NCBI GenBank assembly: GCA_003556985.1
Contig: PWPZ01000235.1
Location: forward strand, 1 to 22,757
Length of the DNA stretch: 22,757 nt
Direction of reading: 5' to 3'
Source of the DNA: Bacteroidota bacterium
Lineage (GTDB): Bacteria > Bacteroidota > Bacteroidia > Bacteroidales > PUMT01
The notes beneath the pieces are model-generated. The model saw only the letters and a list, made by a program, of their open reading frames with translations, made no database searches and was not told the origin of the DNA. The translations under genes were made by a program, and so were the position numbers. Shown here in pieces: positions 7,782 through 14,172 of the stretch (position 1 is its first letter; each line of letters starts with the position of its first letter).

Positions 7782-8846
7782 CTAAAGGTCGCCAAGATTG
7801 ATGACCCTGTTGTCATTCATCAGCTCTTCAAAATTAGGGTTATCCACAATTGATACCGCAGCGCCCGTCCAGCTGTGCCATTGAAGAAAATAGGCAGCCT
7901 TTCCCGCAAATATTTCAGGAATAAGGGCCATATCATAATTACCGTAAGTATCGCGGTCCGGACCTATCTCACTCATTACAACAGGTTTGTTAAATGCCTC
8001 CAGTGCCTCATAGTCCTTTATTTCCGGAACAGCAGCATAGCTGCTGGCCCCTACAAGGTCAACATAACCGGGACCCGGGTAATAAAGAGAGACATTTGTA
8101 GTCCAGTCACTTTCGGCATGGGGGGAGTATACCCATATAAGATTTGTAAGCCCGTGGTGATTTGTAAACAAGTCATACATATCTTTCCAGAGATTTCTGA
8201 AAGCATCCACATTCGTCTGATCATCTTCAAAACTGTCGGTTCCCCACCAGAACCAGTTACCGTTCATTTCATGAAATGGTCTCCATATCACGACAACTCC
8301 CCTGTCGCGGAGATACTTCAGCTGATCGATAATGGTATTCAATTCTTTATGATATTTATTTTTGGCATCATTGTCAGGTGCAGTTTCCAAAAGCAGCGAC
8401 AGATCAATTGAATGTTTATTCTCAATTGTATTTATCCGGGGGTTATATCCAGGAGAATCAGAAAACGGATTATTGGCATGCCAGCTCACAGTAACCAGTC
8501 CGCCGCTATCCCAGTGACCGGCCAGCCGCCGGTTGATAACTGGAAAATCGTTATTAAATTTCCACCCGTAATCCGCACCTAACAACGCCGGCTTGTGACC
8601 TGTAAGTTCATACAGCCTTTTCACATCTGCATACTTTGATTCGATATTGTCGCCGTCTCCGCAATGTTGCCCGGAAAGGATATACCCGTCCCGGATGATT
8701 CCATCCATATAGGCCACAATCCCTTCTTTTGACCTGTCGTCAAGCGCCGGCTTTGAGGAACCGCTGTCCTCTGTACGGTCCGCTGTACCGCAGGAAGCGG
8801 TCAGCAATAAAACAAAGGCTAAATTCAGTGATAGAAACAAAGTCAT
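7782..8846 (-). CDS. GH26-family beta-mannanase, lipoprotein
   Basis: A 354-residue enzyme that hydrolyses beta-1,4-mannan. The N-terminus is a lipoprotein signal with lipobox LTASC (cysteine 19), followed by an acidic linker (DRTEDSGSS), suggesting outer-membrane anchoring and possibly surface display. The GH26 signature is clear: WRPFHEMNGNWFWWG (188-202) with H192 and the acid/base E193, and the nucleophile E293 in VMSEIGPD. LSGQH (57-61) near the start of the domain and LQWHSW near the end are also typical. Length suits a single catalytic domain. It follows the GH10 gene by 66 bases in the same direction, and no separate promoter is evident, so a GH10-GH26 transcript is likely. The GH5 mannanase converges from the other side, giving two mannanases of different fold families. 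Confidence 0.92.
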   Translation of the reverse strand: MTLFLSLNLAFVLLLTASCGTADRTEDSGSSKPALDDRSKEGIVAYMDGIIRDGYILSGQHCGDGDNIESKYADVKRLYELTGHKPALLGADYGWKFNNDFPVINRRLAGHWDSGGLVTVSWHANNPFSDSPGYNPRINTIENKHSIDLSLLLETAPDNDAKNKYHKELNTIIDQLKYLRDRGVVVIWRPFHEMNGNWFWWGTDSFEDDQTNVDAFRNLWKDMYDLFTNHHGLTNLIWVYSPHAESDWTTNVSLYYPGPGYVDLVGASSYAAVPEIKDYEALEAFNKPVVMSEIGPDRDTYGNYDMALIPEIFAGKAAYFLQWHSWTGAAVSIVDNPNFEELMNDNRVINLGDL

Positions 8847-8912
8847 TCAGAATAAAATAAAGTGAGTAATATGTTAACCTTGCATTTAATGATTGTCAAT
8901 CCATTTGTGAGC

Positions 8913-10154
8913 CTAAAACTCCACCACTATTTTTCCGTTGGCTTCAGTCAGCTCCACTTCTTTGGTTTTCCCGTCAACGGTAACTTCATACTTTCCAAAA
9001 AACGCCGGTGTTGAATCCTCTCCACTGCTTCCGGTCCTGCCGGTTTCGGTGGTCCACCACTCATTGAAGATCAGATCCTGGTATGCAATTGCCGCCGGAG
9101 TGGGCGTCCAGTCCCTTTTGTAAAGCGAAGAGGCCGGGATCCAGTTGGCGCCTTCCCAGAATCCCCACATCAGGATTCCTTTAACCGAGGGATGGGCAAA
9201 GCATATCCTGTAATAATCCACCAGATCATCTGCCTTCATCTCCTCTTCTTCTGCTGTCATTTCCAGATCGCGGTCACTGTAAAATTTTGATCGCTGACCG
9301 GGCATATTGAATTCGGTCACCACAACGGGAAGATCGAACTGAGCCAGTGAATCCAGGGCATTTTTAAGCTGCGTCCGGTCAAAAGATTCCGCATGCAGAT
9401 GCCCCTGCACTCCAATGCCGTGAATTGGCACACCCTGATTAAGCAACAATCGGATATGAGCAAGAAATTCAGGCAGTTTATTTCCTGTAAGTATATCGTA
9501 ATCATTTAAATACAATTTAATGTCGGGATCACCGTTCAGGGCCCATTCCGCCATCTTTTTTGTAATCTCCGGGCCAAGCCTGTCTTCATAATAATTACCG
9601 TGGATCATTTCATTATTAAGGTCATATTCTGCAAACCGTCCCCTGTACCGGGATGTGACAGTCTCCGCACGGTTTTTTAGTGTCTTTTCCAGTTCATCAT
9701 CCGGTAAATCCTTTACCCACTGTTGCACAAACTGCGGGATGCCCCAGTATAGATTGTGCGCTCTCAGGGGAATATCGTTTTCCTCGGTCCACTCCAGGAT
9801 GCCATCTACTATGGAATAATTAACCTCACCCCTGCGTCGTTCCATATTACCCCATTTCACAGCGTTTTCGGTTACAGCCGAATTGAAGTTCTCAAGGAAT
9901 ATTTTTTTATACTGTTCGATGTCGTATTCTGACAGCGAACCGCTGAAAGGGGAATTGGCAATGGCAGCCCCGAACCAGAAATCATGGCTTACCTGCTCTA
10001 TGATAACTGACGAGCCGGATGTGGCTTTTACAATTATTTCGCCTTTCCGGTACCGGTCGATTGACTTCTCTGTGTCCGAACCCTGAAGGCAGAATCCGTT
10101 GAATAGAAGCAGAAAAAATGCAGCGATGAATAATGAAACTGGTCTTTTTGACAT
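8913..10154 (-). CDS. GH10-family endo-1,4-beta-xylanase
   Basis: A 413-residue exported enzyme that cleaves the beta-1,4-xylan backbone. Signal peptide about residues 1-25. Catalytic residues are E182 in DLNNEMIHG and E281 in VVVTEFNMP; FNSAVTENAVKW (90-101), RAHNLYWG (131-138) and the tryptophan-bearing MWGFWEG (329-335) are the usual GH10 landmarks. NNEM plus the following HGNYYEDRLG resembles the plant-type GH10 clade rather than classical bacterial NEA/NEP enzymes. After the barrel (ends about 368) come a Gly/Ser-rich hinge and a small beta-rich tail (FGKYEVTVDGKTKEVELTE). Likely first gene of a left-reading operon with GH26. Activity on glucan-type substrates cannot be excluded. Confidence 0.9.
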   Translation of the reverse strand: MSKRPVSLFIAAFFLLLFNGFCLQGSDTEKSIDRYRKGEIIVKATSGSSVIIEQVSHDFWFGAAIANSPFSGSLSEYDIEQYKKIFLENFNSAVTENAVKWGNMERRRGEVNYSIVDGILEWTEENDIPLRAHNLYWGIPQFVQQWVKDLPDDELEKTLKNRAETVTSRYRGRFAEYDLNNEMIHGNYYEDRLGPEITKKMAEWALNGDPDIKLYLNDYDILTGNKLPEFLAHIRLLLNQGVPIHGIGVQGHLHAESFDRTQLKNALDSLAQFDLPVVVTEFNMPGQRSKFYSDRDLEMTAEEEEMKADDLVDYYRICFAHPSVKGILMWGFWEGANWIPASSLYKRDWTPTPAAIAYQDLIFNEWWTTETGRTGSSGEDSTPAFFGKYEVTVDGKTKEVELTEANGKIVVEF

Positions 10155-10229
10155 AGCAATTGTTTTTTATGAAAGATTTTATCCGGTGTCATTTGATGTA
10201 AAGAATCTGATTCCCGACTTGGAACGGGG

Positions 10230-10237
10230 TAAATATA
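10230..10237 (-). promoter_or_regulatory. Possible -7 box for the GH10-GH26 transcript
   Basis: On the minus strand this reads TATATTTA, one base from TAnnTTTG. A T-run (GTTTTTATGG) lies 17 bases further upstream as a weak -33 candidate. The implied leader before the GH10 ATG at 10154 is about 70 bases. Confidence 0.3.
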
Positions 10238-10447
10238 ATGAAATTTCAAACCATAAAAACATGTCCGGCCGGGCATGCCAGTCAAAAAATTGTTCTTAAA
10301 TTTACATATATTACCTGCGCGGACTGTCAGACAGGTTCCGCCGCCCCTGGAAATTTAGATCATGAACTATCCATGAACAATTTACTATATCAACCGGCTT
10401 TTTTTGTGTATGATTCAATCGCAGGTAATTAATGCCCGCTTAACGGA

Positions 10448-10455
10448 ATAATTTG
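10448..10455 (+). promoter_or_regulatory. Possible -7 box for the decarboxylase
   Basis: ATAATTTG contains TA and TTTG, but with one base fewer between them than the consensus. It lies 35 bases before the ATG. The start itself is supported by AAGAAGGA at 10477-10484, one of the few Shine-Dalgarno-like sequences in the window. Confidence 0.25.
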
Positions 10456-10489
10456 AGCATCATTTTGAATAAAACTAAGAAGGATTGAA

Positions 10490-11926
10490 ATGGATAAAGA
10501 AACTTTCAGGCAATACGGATATGAATTTGTGGACTGGATAGCCGATTATTTCGACAATGTCAGAAACTACCCGATCAGGTCTTCTGTAAATCCCGGCGAT
10601 ATAAAATCACTCCTTCCCGGGAGCCCGCCCCCGGAAGGTGAAGATATGGCGACAATCTGGAAAGACTTTCAGGATATTATCCTTCCGGGAATAACCCACT
10701 GGCAGCATCCGGGCTGGTTTGCCTTCTTTCCCGCAAATAACAGTCCCGCCTCGGTACTCGGCGAGCTGCTGACAGCCGGTATCGGCGCCCAGTGCATGGT
10801 CTGGGAAACCTCGCCTGCTGCCGCAGAGCTGGAGGAAAGAGTTCTGGAATGGCTCCGCCAGATGCTGGGACTACCCGCAGGCTTGAGCGGCGTTATCCAG
10901 GATACTGCATCGACAGCCACCCTCACTGCCTTGCTCACGGCCAGGGAAACTGCTTCCGGATTCTCTTCGAATGAAACCGGAATTGCCGGGAACATGAGAG
11001 TTTATACATCAGCAGAAGCCCACTCCAGCATTGAAAAGGGAGTTAAGATAGCAGGATACGGAAGCAAAAACCTGTGTTACATTCCAACGGGTGAAGATTA
11101 CGCCATGCTCCCGGATAAGCTGGAACAGGCCATAAGGGATGATCTTGATGCAGGAAAGAAACCCGCCTGCGTTGTGGCAACTATTGGAACCACCTCATCT
11201 ACCGCCATCGACCCCCTGCCTGAAATAGGACGCATATGCAGGAAGTATCGGGTTTGGCTTCACGTGGATGCCGCTTTCACCGGTACGGCGGCAATCCTTG
11301 AAGAAAACAGTAATCTGCTGAAAGGAGCCGAATACGCCGATTCATTTGTTTTCAATCCTCATAAATGGCTTCTTACAAACTTCTATTGTTCTGCCTATTT
11401 CGTGAAGGAGCCGGAACTTCTTATACGTACCATGACCATTAACCCGGAATATCTGAAGACGGCAAGTGATGAGAAGGTTCATAATTACAGGGACTGGGGA
11501 ATTCAGCTGGGCCGGCGCTTCAGGGCACTTAAGCTGTGGTTCGTGATCAGGGAATACGGAGTAAGCGGACTTAAGGAAATAGTTCGCAAGCATATAAGGC
11601 TGGCCGGACTGTTTGCCTACCGGATAAAGTCATCTGAAGAATTTGAGCTCATGGCCCCTGTCAACACCAACCTGGTCTGCTTCAGGTGGAACGATGGAAG
11701 TAGAAGCGAAAAAGAACTTAACATACTCAACAAGAAGCTCCTGTCCAGGATCAATGAAAGCGGTAGCGTCTACCTGACCCATACTATACTTTCGGGACGC
11801 TATACGATCAGGATGGCTGTCGGACAGCGAACCACCGAAAAGGAGGATATTGCCAGGGCATGGGAAGTTATTAAATATTCCCTGAAAGAAATTAAAAAGT
11901 CCACCGGCAGACCCGGAACCTCGTGA
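10490..11926 (+). CDS. Group II PLP-dependent aromatic-type amino acid decarboxylase
   Basis: A 478-residue soluble enzyme of the aromatic-L-amino-acid/glutamate decarboxylase family, which converts an amino acid to its amine and CO2. Landmarks: THWQHPGWFAFFPANNS (69-85) at the substrate pocket, H178 in AEAHSS stacking on PLP, D260 in LHVDAAFTG pairing with the PLP nitrogen, and the Schiff-base lysine K292 in NPHKW. The flexible-loop tyrosine Y333 in HNYRDWGIQLGRRFR is kept; in plant relatives Tyr at this place marks decarboxylases and Phe marks aldehyde synthases, so a true decarboxylase is expected. The LGRRFRALKLWFV stretch is close to DOPA/tryptophan decarboxylases. Which aromatic acid is used (Trp, Tyr, Phe or DOPA) cannot be read from sequence. 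No adjacent amine transporter is seen. A Shine-Dalgarno-like AAGAAGGA precedes the start. Confidence 0.9.
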   Translation: MDKETFRQYGYEFVDWIADYFDNVRNYPIRSSVNPGDIKSLLPGSPPPEGEDMATIWKDFQDIILPGITHWQHPGWFAFFPANNSPASVLGELLTAGIGAQCMVWETSPAAAELEERVLEWLRQMLGLPAGLSGVIQDTASTATLTALLTARETASGFSSNETGIAGNMRVYTSAEAHSSIEKGVKIAGYGSKNLCYIPTGEDYAMLPDKLEQAIRDDLDAGKKPACVVATIGTTSSTAIDPLPEIGRICRKYRVWLHVDAAFTGTAAILEENSNLLKGAEYADSFVFNPHKWLLTNFYCSAYFVKEPELLIRTMTINPEYLKTASDEKVHNYRDWGIQLGRRFRALKLWFVIREYGVSGLKEIVRKHIRLAGLFAYRIKSSEEFELMAPVNTNLVCFRWNDGSRSEKELNILNKKLLSRINESGSVYLTHTILSGRYTIRMAVGQRTTEKEDIARAWEVIKYSLKEIKKSTGRPGTS

Positions 11927-12001
11927 AGATTATTTCTCATGCCCCTCAATGTTCTAATACCCTCCACACACCCCCGCTTGAACAGAGCACCCCAAAAGCT
12001 A

Positions 12002-12034
12002 AGGATATGCAGGGACAGCTCAGGATATGCAGGG
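12002..12034. repeat. Short direct repeat between convergent genes
   Basis: AGGATATGCAGGG occurs twice, at 12002-12014 and 12022-12034, with a 20-base period, in the spacer between the decarboxylase stop and the DUF2254 stop. Its role, if any, is unknown; slippage or duplication is enough to explain it. Confidence 0.6.
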
Positions 12035-12052
12035 GCCTTCCGATGATTCCTT

Positions 12053-13390
12053 TTATTTCTTTAGCTTGTCCGGCTCCGGGCTGCTCCCGATCAGTAGCCT
12101 GCTTCTTTTCCGAAGGTCCTCCAGGTCCTGCTCCTCGTCTATGGATTTCTCTGCGAGCCTGAGGATCATCTCTGCATGATACCTTACCACTTTTTTTAGC
12201 TGAGGCCGTTCGGCGAATTTATTTATCGTGATCATTGCTTCCATCAGCCTGATTAAAACCGCCGGAGTGCCTTCCGAATACTGGCGTATCTGGTTGAAAG
12301 CGGCATTCATCACCCCTTCGAACGAGACGGCCTCAGCAATCACCCTGAGATTGTACTCATCATCATAACGATACCTGGCGGGAAATTTCACCCCGGCAAG
12401 ATAGCACATTATAGCAGTAAGATTATCAATGCAGGAATTTGCAGTGAAGGGGTCATTAATGCCGGTCGACAGGGCCCTGACAGCTACCTCAACCATCTGG
12501 CGGATCGAGAATTCGACATCCTGCTGAGGGGTCCTGACTTTTCCTGTAAAAAAGGCATTTTTGAATTCCTCAAGCTCTTCCCTTTCGGTTTCTTTTTTAA
12601 AATTAATTTCCATGACCTCAATGCCTTTTACAACATAGTCGCCAGGCTTAAAATGCAAAACAATCAGCAGGTCCTTTTTCTTTGCCGTTTCTAATATGAT
12701 GTCGGCATCCACATATTGCAGGTAGCCGCTTTCAGGGGCTCTTACCGGCTCCCTGAGGCCATATTTTTCCTTTACCGAAGTCAGGTCCGGCACTATTAGC
12801 TTTTCAGGCCCCCGGCCCACTTTTTCAGGGTACAAATCCGTTACGCTTTTTAAAAGGGCTGTGGAAATATCGGAAATAATCTTTTCAGACTGAATGCTGG
12901 TAGCTATACCATGTATAAAAACAATCAGAAGTACTATGTTTGCCACTGCTGCAATAATGGCAATTAAAATTGAAAAAACGGGTATGAACTCATTCCCGTT
13001 GCTTTCGGTTATCGAGTTAAGTACAATCAGGGAATATACAAAAGTGGATATGTATGAACCAAGAACAACCTGGTTCACCCGCTCATGCATAAAATTTCTA
13101 AGGAGCCGGGAGCCGAACTGAGTGGCGGCCAGCGACAATGTGACAAGAGTTATGGAGAATACCGTACCGGCAACTCCAATCATTGCAGCCGAAATTGCTG
13201 CCAGCAGGCTGCGCGCTGAGTCAGCATTGCCGGCAAATATATATCTGAATATGCCTTCTTTCGGAAAATCTGCCAGACTGTCAATGTAGATAGCGACAAC
13301 CGAAATGCCGACTGCGAGTACTATTATCAGTATAGGAACGAACCAGAATGTTGATTTCAGTTCTTCCCAGATAAACAGCAGCTTTTTCAC
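12053..13390 (-). CDS. DUF2254 family membrane protein
   Basis: A 445-residue predicted inner-membrane protein. Four membrane segments lie in the first 165 residues (about 14-36, 59-85, 108-124, 136-162); the second contains GVAGTVFSITLVTLSLAATQFGSRLLRNFM, the hallmark of DUF2254. The remaining 280 residues are soluble, with conserved-looking GDYVVKGIEVMEI and a segment ALSTGINDPFTANSCIDNLTAIM (about 314-336) that is also typical of the family. Biochemical function is not established; the architecture suggests a channel-like or sensing role. It starts 7 bases after the stop of the pterin dehydratase gene, so the two are cotranscribed and probably translationally coupled, although no functional link between them is known to me. 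Confidence 0.85.
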   Translation of the reverse strand: MKKLLFIWEELKSTFWFVPILIIVLAVGISVVAIYIDSLADFPKEGIFRYIFAGNADSARSLLAAISAAMIGVAGTVFSITLVTLSLAATQFGSRLLRNFMHERVNQVVLGSYISTFVYSLIVLNSITESNGNEFIPVFSILIAIIAAVANIVLLIVFIHGIATSIQSEKIISDISTALLKSVTDLYPEKVGRGPEKLIVPDLTSVKEKYGLREPVRAPESGYLQYVDADIILETAKKKDLLIVLHFKPGDYVVKGIEVMEINFKKETEREELEEFKNAFFTGKVRTPQQDVEFSIRQMVEVAVRALSTGINDPFTANSCIDNLTAIMCYLAGVKFPARYRYDDEYNLRVIAEAVSFEGVMNAAFNQIRQYSEGTPAVLIRLMEAMITINKFAERPQLKKVVRYHAEMILRLAEKSIDEEQDLEDLRKRSRLLIGSSPEPDKLKK

Positions 13391-13397
13391 CGGAATA

Positions 13398-13721
13398 TTA
13401 TACCTGATCTATCTTGTGCGCCATGATGAAATCATTTTCCGATAATCCGCCAATGGCATGGGTGGATAGTTCAATAATCACCTTGCCGTAGTATACATGC
13501 ATATCGGGATGGTGACCTTCTTCCTCGGCAAGGACGGCTACCTTATTTACGAAATCCATCGTTTTCTTAAAATTATCAAATGAATACTCCTTCGATATTT
13601 TCTTATTACCCTCGACTTTCCAGTCTTCTTTAATGTGTTTTTTGTATTCTTCAATTTCGTTAAGCTCCAATGGAGGAGTCCCTCCTTCACATGGTTTGCA
13701 TTTCTTTTCTCCCAGATCCAT
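13398..13721 (-). CDS. 4a-hydroxytetrahydrobiopterin dehydratase (pterin-4-alpha-carbinolamine dehydratase)
   Basis: A 107-residue soluble enzyme that dehydrates 4a-hydroxytetrahydropterin, the by-product of pterin-dependent aromatic amino acid hydroxylases, so that the cofactor can be recycled. The active-site pattern is present in EEGHHPDMHVYYGKVIIELSTHAIGGLSENDF: the His-His-Pro, the aromatic residues, the later His, and the terminal Asp. The N-terminus KKCKPCEGGTPPLE is also typical, including its CxxC. No aromatic amino acid hydroxylase is in the window. It is the first gene of a two-gene operon with the DUF2254 gene. Its promoter should lie in the AT-rich/repeat region immediately upstream. 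Confidence 0.93.
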   Translation of the reverse strand: MDLGEKKCKPCEGGTPPLELNEIEEYKKHIKEDWKVEGNKKISKEYSFDNFKKTMDFVNKVAVLAEEEGHHPDMHVYYGKVIIELSTHAIGGLSENDFIMAHKIDQV

Positions 13722-13788
13722 AATATTAAATTTTAATTAATCAACCCTTTAAATAAATAACAATTCCATATACATATTGTTCTTATAC

Positions 13789-13913
13789 AGAGTGTAAATC
13801 TTCTCCACCAGGGTATAAATCTTATCCACCAGGGTATAAATCTTATCCACCCGGATATAACCTTCTCCACCGGATAATTATACTTCTCCACCAGGGCATA
13901 AACCTTATCCATT
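13789..13913. repeat. Array 1: six tandem ~21-bp units with DnaA-box-like cores
   Basis: Units lie at 13789-13809, 13810-13830, 13831-13851, 13852-13871, 13872-13892 and 13893-13913; five are 21 bp and the fourth is 20. Units 2 and 3 are identical (begin AGGGTATAAATC). Each ends in a core: TTCTCCACC, TTATCCACC, TTATCCACC, TTCTCCACC, TTCTCCACC, TTATCCATT. The DnaA box is TTATCCACA, so units 2 and 3 match it at 8 of 9 bases and the others at 7 of 9. The 21-bp period equals two turns of B-DNA, putting all cores on one face. There are no unique spacers, so this is not a CRISPR. Confidence 0.9.
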
Positions 13914-13950
13914 TATAAACAGGTATTAAATTTTCCTGGAATCTTACTAA

Positions 13951-14056
13951 CTTACGGCAATTGAAGTAACAGCTTACGGCAATTGAAGTAACACCTGCGA
14001 CAATCGCAGTAACAGCTTACGGCAATTGAAGTAACACCTGCGACAATCGCAGTAAC
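13951..14056. repeat. Array 2: five ~21-bp units in A-A-B-A-B order
   Basis: A units (cttacggcaattgaagtaac) start at 13951, 13973 and 14016; B units (cctgcgacaatcgcagtaac) occupy 13994-14013 and 14037-14056. A and B agree at 15 of 20 bases and share the end AGTAAC (A, B), so they are diverged copies of one unit. B contains a perfect 5-bp palindrome, TGCGA-CAA-TCGCA, and A contains TTAC...GTAA arms. All copies of each type are identical in their 20-base core. Two- or three-base links (ag, a) separate units. Confidence 0.9.
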
Positions 14057-14172
14057 CGCATTCGATATTAATCCGGCGCCATTTCGGCATAATGCTGTTA
14101 TTGGATTGGTTTTTGCAGCGAAAAAAGAAATACACCAGGACATGTACAGGAACATAGACCATGATATAGATT

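Larger units (their letters stand above)
10155..10489. other. Divergent spacer between GH10 and the decarboxylase
   Basis: This 335-base spacer must hold promoters for both divergent genes. Candidate boxes are at 10230-10237 (-) and 10448-10455 (+). Short open frames run through it but are not coding-like. I see no RNA gene, repeat or strong hairpin. Confidence 0.5.
13722..14172. other. 451-base divergent spacer with AT-rich tract and two repeat arrays
   Basis: This spacer between the dehydratase (-) and TPR (+) genes has three parts. The first 67 bases (13722-13788) have only 11 G or C. Array 1 (13789-13913) and array 2 (13951-14056) follow, separated by 37 bases. The last 116 bases are unremarkable leader sequence for the TPR gene. 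It must contain promoters for both genes, though none is clear. The open frames across it (minus strand 13733-13912 and 13952-14162) are products of the repeats. Confidence 0.75.

Noticed and set aside
7875..8411. 178-codon + strand ORF inside the GH26 gene
   Set aside because: Antisense shadow of a gene with complete GH26 catalytic motifs.
11923..12162. 79-codon + strand ORF overlapping the decarboxylase stop and the DUF2254 3' end
   Set aside because: Starts at a GTG inside the stop region and runs antisense into a well-supported gene; composition is not protein-like.
13733..13912. 59-codon minus-strand ORF through array 1 (VDKIYTL/WWIRFIP-like peptides)
   Set aside because: It is generated by the repeats; the 20-bp fourth unit shifts the reading of the repeat peptide midway, which a real repeat protein would not tolerate.
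13789..14056. CRISPR array
   Set aside because: Units abut directly with 0-2 base links, there are no unique spacers, and no cas genes are in the window.
13952..14162. Two overlapping minus-strand ORFs rich in Cys/Arg across array 2
   Set aside because: Two frames of the same repeats are open, both low-complexity and without starts supported by signals; an artefact of ~21-bp periodicity.
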